This document shows, in pieces, positions 16,905 to 24,623 of a stretch of 42,432 bases of DNA (positions are counted from its first letter, which is position 1; each line of letters opens with the position of its first letter). Where the stretch lies: assembly GCF_020630935.1 (NCBI RefSeq), contig NZ_JAHDIG010000040.1:1-42432 (forward strand). The letters are read 5' to 3'. This DNA comes from Bernardetia sp. Lineage in GTDB: Bacteria; Bacteroidota; Bacteroidia; Cytophagales; Bernardetiaceae. Below the pieces are notes generated by a model. That model worked only from the letters and a program-made list of their open reading frames with translations, searched no databases and was not told where the DNA came from. Position numbers and translations under genes: made by a program.

Positions 16905-19900
16905 ATGTCCACTACCACAGAAAAAGCCCTCTCAAAAGCCGAACAAGAACGCATTGCAGCACTAGAAAATTACGATACCAAACAAAATATTGTTATTAAA
17001 GGTGCAAGAGTAAACAATCTCAAAAATATTAGTCTTGCCGTACCAAGAAATAAGCTCATTGTCATTACAGGCGTTTCGGGTTCGGGCAAATCGTCACTTG
17101 CTTTTGATACACTTTTTGCAGAAGGGCAGCGTATGTATGTGGAGAGCTTAAACAGTTATGCTCGTCAGTTTTTGGGTAGAATGGAAAAGCCAGATGTAGA
17201 TTGGATACGTGGCGTTTCTCCAGCCATTGCTGTAGAACAGAAAGTAAATACAAGAAATCCACGCTCTACCGTTGGAACAACAACAGAAATTTATGACTAC
17301 CTAAAACTTCTTTTTTCAAGAATTGGCATTACCTATTCGCCTGTTTCTGGAGAAATAGTTAAGAAAGATAGCGTTTCTGATGTAGTTGATTTTATTGAGA
17401 GTTTTGAGGAGAATACAAAGTACATGGTACTTGCGCCTTTGGTCGTGCCAGAAGAAAGAACACTTGAAGACCAATTAAATATCTTGTTACAACAAGGTTT
17501 TACAAGAATCAAGGCAGGAGACGATGTTATTTTCATAGAACAGCTTTTACCTAAAGAAATTGACCCTGAAGCACATACAGGAAAAGACCAAACTGAACAG
17601 AACCTAGAAGCATTTTTAGACCAGCACAAAGGCGAAAAGCAAAAAGATTACGAAGAAGAGAAGAAAAAGCTAAAAAAAGCAAGCAAAGCTAAAAACACAA
17701 CTACGAAAAAAACCAAAACCCCAGTTTCTCAACTGACTAAAGAACAACAAGCCGAACTCAAAAGAATTTCAAAACTCTCTTTGTTTATCTTGATTGATAG
17801 AGGTGTAGTTCGAAAAGACGATGAGCAAAACCGTTTTCGTATTGCTGACTCTGTCCAAACTTCATTTTATGAGAGTAAAGGCGATTGTGTAGTAGAAATT
17901 TATCAACGTGGAAAAGATGTAGAAACAAAGTCGTTTTCAGATAGATTTGAAGCTGATGGAATGCTTTTCGAAGAGCCAAACATCAACTTTTTTAGTTTTA
18001 ACAGTCCTTATGGAGCGTGTCGTACGTGTGAAGGATTTGGGACAGTCTTGGGAATTGATGAAGATTTGATTATTCCAGACAAAACAATGTCAGTTTATGA
18101 GGGAGCGATTGCGCCTTGGCGTACTCCAAAAATGAGCAAATGGCTCAACCCACTTATAAAAAAAGGAATTGATTTTGATTTTCCTATTCATCGTGCCTAT
18201 CAAGATTTGACAGAAGAGCAGCAAAAACTTCTTTGGACAGGTAATGAATATTTCAAAGGATTAGATGAGTTTTTTGAGTTTATAGAAAGTGAGAGTTATA
18301 AGATTCAATACCGTGTATTGCTTTCCAAATATAGAGGCAGGCGTATTTGTCCAGACTGCTTGGGAACACGCATCCGAAAAGAGGCTTCGTATGTCAAAAT
18401 TGGAGGAAAATCTATTCAAGAACTTGTTTTACTTCCTTTAGATGAACTGATAGAATTTTTTAATGAACTCAAACTAACAGAACATCAAGAAAGCGTTTCG
18501 AAACGAATTTTGATAGAAGTCAGAAATCGTCTGCAATATTTGGATGAAGTAGGATTACAATATTTGACTTTAAATAGAAAAACGGCGACCCTTTCTGGTG
18601 GAGAATTTCAACGCATTAAATTAGCTACTTCTTTGGGTTCGGCGTTGGTAGGTTCGATGTACATTTTAGATGAGCCAAGTATTGGACTTCACCCAAGAGA
18701 CACACAAAACCTTATAAAAGTTTTGAAAAAGCTGCGTGATTTGGGAAATACGGTTATCGTAGTCGAACACGAAGAGGAAGTAATGAAGGCTGCCGACCAA
18801 ATCATCGATATTGGATTAGATGCAGGTTCGAACGGTGGAAACCTTACTTTTCAAGGCACTTTAGAAGAACTCATAAAAGATGCAGGTAGCTACACAGCTA
18901 AATATTTGCGTGATGAAATGCAGGTTATCAAGCCTCAAACGCCACGAAAATGGAATGAATATATTGAAGTAGTCGGAGCAAGGGAACACAACCTTAAAAA
19001 TATTTCGGTCAAATTTCCTTTGGGAATCTTGACGACTGTTACAGGCGTTTCGGGTTCTGGAAAATCTACTTTAGTTAGAAAACTGCTTTACCCTGCTCTT
19101 TCAAAGCACCTCGGCAACCACAACGACGAGAGTGGAAAAATGGACAAACTTAGTGGCAATCTCAAAACGGTAACGAGCGTAGAGATGGTCGACCAAAATC
19201 CGATTGGAAAGTCGTCTCGTTCCAACCCTGTAACCTATGTAAAAGCCTACGATTATATCCGTGCTTTGTTTGCCGAGCAACCGATGTCGAAACAACGTGG
19301 TTTTACACCTGCTTATTTTTCATTCAATGTAGAGGGAGGACGCTGCGAAAACTGCCAAGGCGAGGGCAAGATAAAAATTGAAATGCAGTTTATGGCAGAT
19401 ATTTATCTGACCTGTGAATCTTGTAAGGGAAAGCGTTTTCAATCAGAAGTTTTGGAAGTAGAATACAAAGGAAAAAACATTGCTGATGTCTTGGATATGA
19501 CGGTAGATGAAGCTGTAGAAATTTTTGCAGACTCAAAGCCGATTATGGCACGTTTGAAGCCTTTGCAGGAGGTTGGTTTGGGTTATATTCAATTGGGACA
19601 GTCTTCTAACACACTTTCTGGAGGCGAGGCACAGCGTGTAAAACTAGCGGCTTTTCTTACCAAAAGTGCCAGCGACAGAGCCAACCGAGAGCATATTTTA
19701 TTCATTTTTGATGAGCCTACCACAGGTTTGCACTTCCACGACATTTCAAAACTCCTAAAATCCATTAATGCTCTCATAGAACACGGACATTCTGCCCTCA
19801 TCATCGAACACAATGTAGAGGTTATTCGTGCAGCCGATTGGGTGATTGATTTAGGAAAAGAAGGAGGAAAAAATGGTGGACATCTTTGTTTTGAAGGAAC

Positions 19901-19952
19901 ACCACAAGAACTGGCTAAAGCAGAGGGAAATTATACTGGGGAGTTTTTGTAA
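16905..19952 (+). CDS. uvrA: excinuclease ABC subunit UvrA
   Basis: A 1015-residue damage sensor of nucleotide excision repair, which loads UvrB at lesions. It has two ABC ATPase halves: Walker [10 protein letters not shown] (56-64) and GVSGSGKST (714-722), signatures [12 protein letters not shown] (563-574) and [12 protein letters not shown] (904-915), and Walker B with DEPSIGLHP and DEPTTGLHF. Zinc-binding CxxC pairs appear as CRTC and CPDC in the first half and CENC and CESC in the second. It is longer than the usual ~940 residues. Part of the excess is a Lys-rich, low-complexity insert at about 242-285, in the region of the UvrB-binding and insertion domains. It runs convergently into the recombinase gene, with only 6 bp between stops. 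Confidence 0.97.
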   Translation: MSTTTEKALSKAEQERIAALENYDTKQNIVIKGARVNNLKNISLAVPRNKLIVITGVSGSGKSSLAFDTLFAEGQRMYVESLNSYARQFLGRMEKPDVDWIRGVSPAIAVEQKVNTRNPRSTVGTTTEIYDYLKLLFSRIGITYSPVSGEIVKKDSVSDVVDFIESFEENTKYMVLAPLVVPEERTLEDQLNILLQQGFTRIKAGDDVIFIEQLLPKEIDPEAHTGKDQTEQNLEAFLDQHKGEKQKDYEEEKKKLKKASKAKNTTTKKTKTPVSQLTKEQQAELKRISKLSLFILIDRGVVRKDDEQNRFRIADSVQTSFYESKGDCVVEIYQRGKDVETKSFSDRFEADGMLFEEPNINFFSFNSPYGACRTCEGFGTVLGIDEDLIIPDKTMSVYEGAIAPWRTPKMSKWLNPLIKKGIDFDFPIHRAYQDLTEEQQKLLWTGNEYFKGLDEFFEFIESESYKIQYRVLLSKYRGRRICPDCLGTRIRKEASYVKIGGKSIQELVLLPLDELIEFFNELKLTEHQESVSKRILIEVRNRLQYLDEVGLQYLTLNRKTATLSGGEFQRIKLATSLGSALVGSMYILDEPSIGLHPRDTQNLIKVLKKLRDLGNTVIVVEHEEEVMKAADQIIDIGLDAGSNGGNLTFQGTLEELIKDAGSYTAKYLRDEMQVIKPQTPRKWNEYIEVVGAREHNLKNISVKFPLGILTTVTGVSGSGKSTLVRKLLYPALSKHLGNHNDESGKMDKLSGNLKTVTSVEMVDQNPIGKSSRSNPVTYVKAYDYIRALFAEQPMSKQRGFTPAYFSFNVEGGRCENCQGEGKIKIEMQFMADIYLTCESCKGKRFQSEVLEVEYKGKNIADVLDMTVDEAVEIFADSKPIMARLKPLQEVGLGYIQLGQSSNTLSGGEAQRVKLAAFLTKSASDRANREHILFIFDEPTTGLHFHDISKLLKSINALIEHGHSALIIEHNVEVIRAADWVIDLGKEGGKNGGHLCFEGTPQELAKAEGNYTGEFL

Positions 19953-19958
19953 GGAAAA

Positions 19959-20702
19959 TCACATAATATCTAAAGGGCTTCTGATTTTATTCTTGCTGCC
20001 TTTGGTAATATGCGTGTAAATCTGGGTAGTTTTAATTGAGTTATGTCCCAAAAATTCTTGAATAAAACGTATATCTGTACCATTCTCTAGCAAATGTGTA
20101 GCAAAGCTATGCCTAAGTGTGTGTACAGTAGCTTCTTGTTTGATATTAGCTTTTTTGAGGGCTTTCTTAAATATTTTCTGAATGCTTGTCGTAGAGTATT
20201 GTCCTCCATTTTGACCTTCAAATAACCACTCTTTAGGCTTGTAAGCCTTATAATATTCTCGTAGTAAAACTAAAAACTGCTCAGACAACATCACTTCTCT
20301 ATCTTTGTAGCCTTTTGCTCCTTTTATCCTGATTATCATTCTTTTTGAATCAATATCATTTATTTTGAGTTTAGTAATTTCGCTTATTCTCAAACCAGCA
20401 CTATAAATACCTGTAAGAATAGTTCTATGTTTTAGATTCGTAGGACTACTTATCAAACGTACAACATCTTCTTTTGATAATACATTGGGTAGTTTGTGTT
20501 CCTGTCTATTAGGATATAGGTAGTCAATTTGTAAATCTTTCTTATACATTTCTTTATAAAAAAGCTTGATTGCTCCTACAGTTTGCTTTTGGGTAGAAAA
20601 GGATATTTTCTCTTCTCTTATTTTTTGATAGAGATATTCTTGTACTTCTTTTTGTGTTATTTTTTCAATAGGTTTCTCAAATTGGCTAAAAAACTTCTCC
20701 AA
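19959..20702 (-). CDS. 5'-truncated tyrosine recombinase (integron-integrase-like position)
   Basis: A 247-codon open frame beginning at a TTG, interrupted upstream by an in-frame TAG at the edge of an inserted element. The catalytic domain is complete: Arg in SAGLRISE, the Lys hairpin RIKGAKGYKDRE, HTLRHSFATHLL, LGHNSIKTTQIYTH with the nucleophile Tyr. The N-terminal SAM-like domain starts abruptly at EKFFSQFEKPIEKI. Its missing first ~27 residues are found on the far side of the element (20853-20936). The family resembles XerC/D and lacks the extra domain typical of IntI. It reads away from the cassette-like genes at 21.1-23.7 kb, as intI does in an integron. It is probably inactive unless TTG initiation yields a working protein. 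Confidence 0.8.
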   Translation of the reverse strand: MEKFFSQFEKPIEKITQKEVQEYLYQKIREEKISFSTQKQTVGAIKLFYKEMYKKDLQIDYLYPNRQEHKLPNVLSKEDVVRLISSPTNLKHRTILTGIYSAGLRISEITKLKINDIDSKRMIIRIKGAKGYKDREVMLSEQFLVLLREYYKAYKPKEWLFEGQNGGQYSTTSIQKIFKKALKKANIKQEATVHTLRHSFATHLLENGTDIRFIQEFLGHNSIKTTQIYTHITKGSKNKIRSPLDIM

Positions 20703-20709
20703 TACAGAC

Positions 20710-20852
20710 TAGGGTAAACGCACGAAACTTTTTATACTAGCTCACTTAGCTTTAAATAAACTTTACTTGTCAGAGTAATATAAATAATCAAAGTAAAAAA
20801 GAGCTTCTATTTGATTTAAATGGCTATACTTTTTTTTCGTGCGTTTACCCTA
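20710..20852. mobile_element. 143-bp MITE inserted in the recombinase gene
   Basis: The ends are perfect 18-bp inverted repeats: TAGGGTAAACGCACGAAA at 20710-20727 and its complement at 20835-20852. The 9-bp sequence AATACAGAC flanks both sides (20701-20709 and 20853-20861) as a target-site duplication (10 bp if the shared T is counted). The interior is AT-rich with no open frame. Removing the element and one duplicate rejoins the two recombinase pieces. The transposase that moved it is not in the window. Confidence 0.92.
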
Positions 20853-20936
20853 AATACAGACTGATATGTTTTTTTGAGTGCTGTAAGCATAGCGTTTGAT
20901 TTTTAATAGTTGTACAAATTTTTCTATCTCTTCCAT
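20853..20936 (-). pseudogene. detached 5' end of the tyrosine recombinase
   Basis: From the ATG at 20936 the minus strand reads MEEIEKFVQLLKIKRYAYST, then continues QK-TYQSV-LEKFFS into the main frame once the MITE is removed. One extra base in the run of seven T at 20869-20875 puts the two parts out of frame; with six T the fusion is perfect. The intact ancestor would have been about 275 residues, normal for this recombinase family. A sequencing error in the homopolymer is possible. Confidence 0.8.
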
Positions 20937-21065
20937 AATAACTCTTTTTTTAGATGGATATATGTAACTGTAAATAAAGGTACGTAATAACGGCTAATTT
21001 GGTTTGTTATGTAAACCTTTCTTGTTAAAATTATGTGGATTGTGTAGTATTGAGTTTATATAAAC
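20937..21065 (+). other. attI-like region between recombinase and first cassette
   Basis: A non-coding segment upstream of the divergent recombinase. It ends at the core GTTGTGTGCA (21066-21075), where the first cassette begins. Unlike the attC-like site at 22708-22840 it shows no long inverted repeat, as is also true of attI sites in integrons. This assignment is inference from position. Confidence 0.45.
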
Positions 21066-21127
21066 GTTGTGTGCAATTTGAACCGACCACTTCCCTATTA
21101 AAATTTCCCTAAAAATTTAAAATAAAT

Positions 21128-21172
21128 GTAACCAGTTACAATAATATTTTATACATTTGCGTAACCAGTTAC
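21128..21172 (+). promoter_or_regulatory. marR promoter flanked by two identical operators
   Basis: The palindromic 12-mer GTAACCAGTTAC occurs at 21128-21139 and again at 21161-21172, 33 bp apart (three helical turns, so on the same face). Between them lies TACATTTG (21152-21159), a -7 box of the TAnnTTTG type. One operator covers the -33 region and the other lies just after the -7 box. This layout suggests that the MarR-family product represses its own operon. Confidence 0.75.
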
Positions 21173-21185
21173 AAATATTTAGGAA

Positions 21186-21665
21186 ATGGACTTTTTACAA
21201 CAGATAGGTTTTGCAGGATTGAACAGTAGAATAAAACGTTTAAGCGATGAACTTTTGTACAGTACAAAAGACTACTATAAAAACGCAGGGCTTGACATTG
21301 AACCCAATTGGCATCTGATTTTTCTGTTATTGGAAAAACACAAATCATTGACGATTACAGAAATATCACAGGAGTTAAGAATGTCGCATCCTGCTTGCGT
21401 GAAAATCATCAACAAGATGAAGAAAAAGGGTTATATCGACACTAAAAAGGACGAAAATGACTCACGAAAACAACTTTTGGAGCTTTCCGACAAAGCCAAA
21501 AATAAACTTCCCGAATTTCACAAGCATTGGGATGCTTGTATAAAAACAACCGAAGAACTTATTGAACAAAGTCCAAATTTTATGCAAGAATTGACCGAAT
21601 TTGAAAACTTGGTAGCTGACAAGAATTATATGGAAAGAACTTTAAAAAACTTTAATGAATTATGA
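21186..21665 (+). CDS. MarR-family transcriptional regulator
   Basis: A 159-residue winged-helix protein. The DNA-binding part is at about 50-100: LTITEISQELRMSHPACVKIINKMKKKGYI, then the wing DTKKDENDSRKQLLELSDKA. Flanking helices would make the dimer interface. It has no Cys pair of the redox-sensing OhrR type. It begins 13 bp after the second operator and its stop overlaps the next start (ATGA), as does the following pair, so it heads a three-gene operon. It forms the first part of cassette 1. Confidence 0.9.
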   Translation: MDFLQQIGFAGLNSRIKRLSDELLYSTKDYYKNAGLDIEPNWHLIFLLLEKHKSLTITEISQELRMSHPACVKIINKMKKKGYIDTKKDENDSRKQLLELSDKAKNKLPEFHKHWDACIKTTEELIEQSPNFMQELTEFENLVADKNYMERTLKNFNEL

Positions 21666-21904
21666 CTTTATTGACCGAAATTTTAGGGTATTTGGCAATT
21701 GCCACAGGCTTTTTTGCCATCACAAAAAAAGAAATGGGTGCTTTTCGTTTATGGCATCTAATTTCAAGTTTTTTCTACATCATTTACGGATTTCTATTGC
21801 AATCAAGTCCGTTAATTATTGCAGGTATAATTTTCTGTATCATACACCTTTATCATTTAAGAAAACTGAAAATGGACACTAAAAGCAAAACACAAGCATT
21901 ATGA
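21662..21904 (+). CDS. small YgjV-like membrane protein
   Basis: An 80-residue protein with three hydrophobic segments (about 4-20, 31-49 and 50-66): LLTEILGYLAIATGFFAI, then a short loop KKEMGAFRLW, then LISSFFYIIYGFLL and IIAGIIFCIIHLYHL. The arrangement is like one half of the YgjV family of inner-membrane proteins, whose function is not established. It overlaps the genes on both sides by 4 bp (ATGA), so it is translated in step with marR and the dapB-like gene. Confidence 0.65.
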   Translation: MTLLTEILGYLAIATGFFAITKKEMGAFRLWHLISSFFYIIYGFLLQSSPLIIAGIIFCIIHLYHLRKLKMDTKSKTQAL

Positions 21905-22701
21905 TAAAAGTATTTATAGCAGGCGGAACAGGTTGGGCAGGTTCTGCATTGGGCAAAGGCGTTTTCAATAGCCAAAATATGGAACTTGTTGGAGCAATGT
22001 CAAGAAAGCACAAAGGACAAAACTTGGCTGAAATTCTTGATTTGGGTTCGGCTAATATTCCTATTTACGACAACATAGAAACGGCTCTGAATGAAACCGA
22101 CTTTGATGTTCTTGTAGAATATACAAAACCAAATATTGCCAAAACAAACATTATATCGGCACTCAAAAAAGGAAAAAAAGTTGTTATTGGAACTTCAGGT
22201 CTGACTGAAACAGATTATACCGAAATTGAGAAAATAGCCAATGAAAATAATACTTCGGTTTTGGCAGTTGGCAATTTTGCGATAACGGTTGTACTACTTC
22301 AAAAGTTTTCGGAAATGGCGGCAAAGTATATTCCCAATTTTGAAATTATCGATTATACCCACGAAGATAAAATTGATGCACCAAGCGGAACAGCAAGGGA
22401 ATTGGCTTACCGACTTTCAAAAGTCCAAAAACCGAACAAATTCGTAACCGAAGATGAACTGATTGGAGAAAAATCAAGTCGTGGTGCAAATCTAAATGAG
22501 GTTCAAGTCCATTCGGTCAGACTTCCAGGACACGTTATTTCCATAGAAACCATCTTCGGACTTAAAGACGAAAAACTATCCATTAGACACGATTCGGGAG
22601 CGAGTGCAGAACCGTATGTAAAAGGCGGACTTTTGGCCATCGAAAAAGTTGGAACATTTAAAGGATTAAAAAGAGGTCTTGATAGTGTAATGGAATTTTA
22701 A
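21901..22701 (+). CDS. dapB: DapB-like dihydrodipicolinate reductase homologue
   Basis: A 266-residue protein of the 4-hydroxy-tetrahydrodipicolinate reductase fold, an NAD(P)H-dependent enzyme of lysine and diaminopimelate synthesis. The N-terminal nucleotide-binding loop is GGTGWAGSALG (8-18). The substrate loop DAPSGTA follows at 159-165, and Lys 157 corresponds to the catalytic Lys 163 of E. coli. However, the E. coli motif HHRHK reads THEDK here, so the proposed proton donor His 159 is replaced by Thr 153. The gene is last in a marR operon inside a mobile cassette, without other lysine genes. A paralogue with altered chemistry is therefore as likely as a true DapB. Confidence 0.8.
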   Translation: MIKVFIAGGTGWAGSALGKGVFNSQNMELVGAMSRKHKGQNLAEILDLGSANIPIYDNIETALNETDFDVLVEYTKPNIAKTNIISALKKGKKVVIGTSGLTETDYTEIEKIANENNTSVLAVGNFAITVVLLQKFSEMAAKYIPNFEIIDYTHEDKIDAPSGTARELAYRLSKVQKPNKFVTEDELIGEKSSRGANLNEVQVHSVRLPGHVISIETIFGLKDEKLSIRHDSGASAEPYVKGGLLAIEKVGTFKGLKRGLDSVMEF

Positions 22702-22707
22702 AAAAAC

Positions 22708-22840
22708 TGCACACAACAACGTATATAAAAAATAGCGGTTTAAGTGCTTAAATCAAAGTGTTTTCGATAAATTTATCGTCAGTACCAAACCGAAAAGTCC
22801 GTGAGTAAAATCCGCTACTTTTCATATACAAGACCGTTGT
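22708..22840 (+). other. attC-like recombination site between cassettes 1 and 2
   Basis: A 133-bp imperfect inverted repeat. The outer boxes are ACAAC (22713-22717) and GTTGT (22836-22840). The inner arms are 18 bp, 22721-22738 (GTATATAAAAAATAGCGG) and 22812-22829 (CCGCTACTTTTCATATAC), pairing at 16 of 18 positions, with unequal spacers (3 and 6 nt). The loop holds two smaller perfect palindromes, TTTAAGTGCTTAAA (22739-22752) and CGATAAATTTATCG (22765-22778), and CGGTTT/AAACCG arms. Its left end TGCACACAAC is the exact complement of the start of cassette 1 (21066-21075). This is the rule for integron attC sites. Confidence 0.75.
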
Positions 22841-22847
22841 AAAACAT

Positions 22848-23735
22848 TTGAGAGAAACATTGAAACATATAATTTTAATAATGGGAATACTATCTTTTTT
22901 CGGAGCAAATAGTCAGAACAACAAAAAGGAAAATTTTGAAAATCTGACTTCTGAATTAAAAGAACAGTTTAGAAAGGAACTTCAAAGAGATTCGGAAAAG
23001 GAATTTAACCCAGAATTTATCCGAACCACAAATTTGGAAAACGAAATCATAAATAAATATGGTTTTGACGGAATCAAACTTGTTTTTGAATCAAGAAATA
23101 GTTCAAACTTTCACGAACTCGGAGAATTACCAGAAGACTGTCCTTGGAAAAACTTAAATGATAAAACAATTGCGGAATTCATAACCGAAAACTTTAAACC
23201 AATTTCTAAGAAAATTCCAAATTTGATATCTTCATTAAAAGAGCGTTGTAAATTCATTTTCGCAGAGAAAAAAGAAAACACTTGGCATTTACATTACTTG
23301 CTGAATATGAAGCTTTATGATGATAGAGATTATTTCAAAATTTATATAGGAGGAGCACCACTCTTAAATGCAGAACCAAATAAAAATTTAAAAACCTTTA
23401 ATTGGAACGTTCCTAATGACTTGAAAACTTTCTATAAAATACATAACGGATTTGGAGAAATATATGACGCTTATTTTGTTATGGCTAATGACGATATAAA
23501 AGTAATGGCAGAAATGATGAATCCAATTTGTAAAGAACAAAATGTACAACCCGAAGGTTATTCTTTTAATGACTTACTTGAGTTCTATCCAGATGGAGCT
23601 GGAAATGCCCAATGCTTTTATAAAAATAATGGAAATTCGACTGTAGATTGGGACCACGAAGTTTGGGAAATTTCTGGAGAAATCGGATTTTTTGAGTTTA
23701 TTAACGAACGAATGTCTGAAATAGACGAGGAATAA
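22848..23735 (+). CDS. exported SUKH (SMI1/KNR4) domain protein, cassette 2
   Basis: A 295-residue frame opening with TTG at 22848. A second TTG at 22860 gives MKHIILIMGILSFFGANSQ, an ideal signal peptide, and may be the true start. The middle part is Lys/Glu rich. The C-terminal ~120 residues look like a SUKH domain: VPNDLKTFYKIHNGFGEI, then the long loop and TVDWDHEVWEISGEIGFFEF with the conserved W and D/E. SUKH proteins are frequent immunity proteins against nuclease and other toxins, though usually cytoplasmic. It is the only gene of its cassette, with its start within ~10-25 bp of the cassette boundary, as is typical of integron cassettes. Confidence 0.7.
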   Translation: MRETLKHIILIMGILSFFGANSQNNKKENFENLTSELKEQFRKELQRDSEKEFNPEFIRTTNLENEIINKYGFDGIKLVFESRNSSNFHELGELPEDCPWKNLNDKTIAEFITENFKPISKKIPNLISSLKERCKFIFAEKKENTWHLHYLLNMKLYDDRDYFKIYIGGAPLLNAEPNKNLKTFNWNVPNDLKTFYKIHNGFGEIYDAYFVMANDDIKVMAEMMNPICKEQNVQPEGYSFNDLLEFYPDGAGNAQCFYKNNGNSTVDWDHEVWEISGEIGFFEFINERMSEIDEE

Positions 23736-23736
23736 A

Positions 23737-23770
23737 AAATGTTTTACAACAATGGCTATAAGTAATTGCT
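23737..23770 (+). other. left half of a second attC-like site
   Basis: AAATGTTTTACAAC (23737-23750) is the exact 14-bp complement of the beginning of cassette 2 (22836-22849). It is followed by AATGGCTATAAGTAATTGC, which resembles the left arm of the first site (spaced ACAACAA, TATAA, AAT and GC blocks). The matching right arm is not found; the sequence runs into a dispersed repeat instead, so the array seems to be cut off here. Confidence 0.6.
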
Positions 23771-23796
23771 TCTTCTCGCCTACTTCTGAAAATCCT

Positions 23797-24000
23797 CCTG
23801 CTCCATCTCGGCTGTTAAAAAACAAATAAAAAAAATAGGCTCTAGCTTGGCTCTGCCGAGTTAGGGCTATGTATTCGGCTTCCAGCCGTGGTTTTTGTAT
23901 TTGTTTTGTCCAAAAATTTCAATATTTGTAGCTATATTTAGAACTGCAAAATACAGTAAATACATATTACTCACTCGGCACAGCCGAGCGAGAGCAGGCA
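23797..24000. repeat. dispersed intergenic repeat with imperfect inverted arms
   Basis: CCTGCTCCATCTCGGCTG (23797-23814) is a reverse copy of the motif at 282-381. From about 23838 to 24000 a larger imperfect inverted repeat follows. Its left arm contains TTGGCTCTGCCGAGTTAGG and its right arm contains CTCACTCGGCACAGCCGAGC; stretches of it match 161-183 in inverted orientation. No gene lies between 23736 and 24033. Confidence 0.65.
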
Positions 24001-24033
24001 GTGCATTTAAAAAAACATACGCCAGAGATTGAA

Positions 24034-24396
24034 ATGGAAACAAATACACACGAGATAAATAACATAAAGATTGCTGAACTATCATCAGAACAAATCCTGA
24101 TAAACAACATAGATGATGGACTGAATTTATTAGGGAACGTTTATTACCAAGGATTTGATAAAGTTGTCATTCATCAAAAAAATATTACTCCAAACTTTTT
24201 TGAACTCAAAAATCGAATGGCAGGAGAAATCCTTCAAAAATTTTCAACTTATCGTGTTCAATTGGCTATTGTGGGAGATTTTTCGACATTCAACAGCAAG
24301 AGCCTAAAAGATTTCATATATGAAAGCAATAAGGGAAACCAAATTAACTTTGTCTCATCAACAGCTGAAGCATTAACAAAATTATCAGGAAATTGA
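24034..24396 (+). CDS. DUF4180 domain-containing protein
   Basis: A 120-residue protein from the ATG at 24034. The frame opens with GTG at 24001, but those codons lie in the repeat, and METNTHEINNIKIAELSSEQ gives the expected family length. The DUF4180 pattern is clear: DDGLNLLGNVYYQGFDKVVIH, ITPNFFELKNRMAGEILQKF, YRVQLAIVGDF, SKSLKDFIYESNKG. The fold resembles STAS-like or AAT-type small domains. The molecular function is unknown. It stands alone between two repeat clusters, consistent with a horizontally acquired gene. Confidence 0.85.
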   Translation: METNTHEINNIKIAELSSEQILINNIDDGLNLLGNVYYQGFDKVVIHQKNITPNFFELKNRMAGEILQKFSTYRVQLAIVGDFSTFNSKSLKDFIYESNKGNQINFVSSTAEALTKLSGN

Positions 24397-24623
24397 ATGT
24401 AACAAAACTAGACATAGAAGCAATTATTACTGAGCAAATGATTCAAATCCCTGCTCCATCTCGGCTACTAAAAAATGAAGAAAAAAACGGCTTCGAAAAC
24501 TATGGTAAAACCAAGCCTATCCTTTAGAAAAATAGTTGAAATTTATTCCGTTTCTATCGTATAGTGTTTTGTTTTTTACAGACACTATCCCACGAAGTCT
24601 TTACTAAGTTTTTTTATTAGTTC
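24397..24623. repeat. intergenic stretch with a copy of the CTGCTCCATCTCGGCT repeat
   Basis: No gene is seen. CCCTGCTCCATCTCGGCT at 24449-24466 is a third clear copy of the dispersed motif, in the same orientation as 23797-23814. The two copies thus bracket the DUF4180 gene. Confidence 0.6.

Noticed and set aside
16784-16999. Plus-strand frame of 71 codons before uvrA
   Set aside because: It overlaps the N-terminus of uvrA in another frame and covers the promoter region.
20710-20852. Solo CRISPR repeat or tRNA-like hairpin
   Set aside because: The flanking target duplication and perfect terminal repeats fit a transposed element; there is no spacer series and no tRNA fold.
19959-20936. Canonical integron integrase (IntI)
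   Set aside because: The extra domain between the catalytic Arg box and the HxxR box found in IntI is absent; the protein is of the XerC/D-like type. The attC cores also do not fit RYYYAAC/GTTRRRY.
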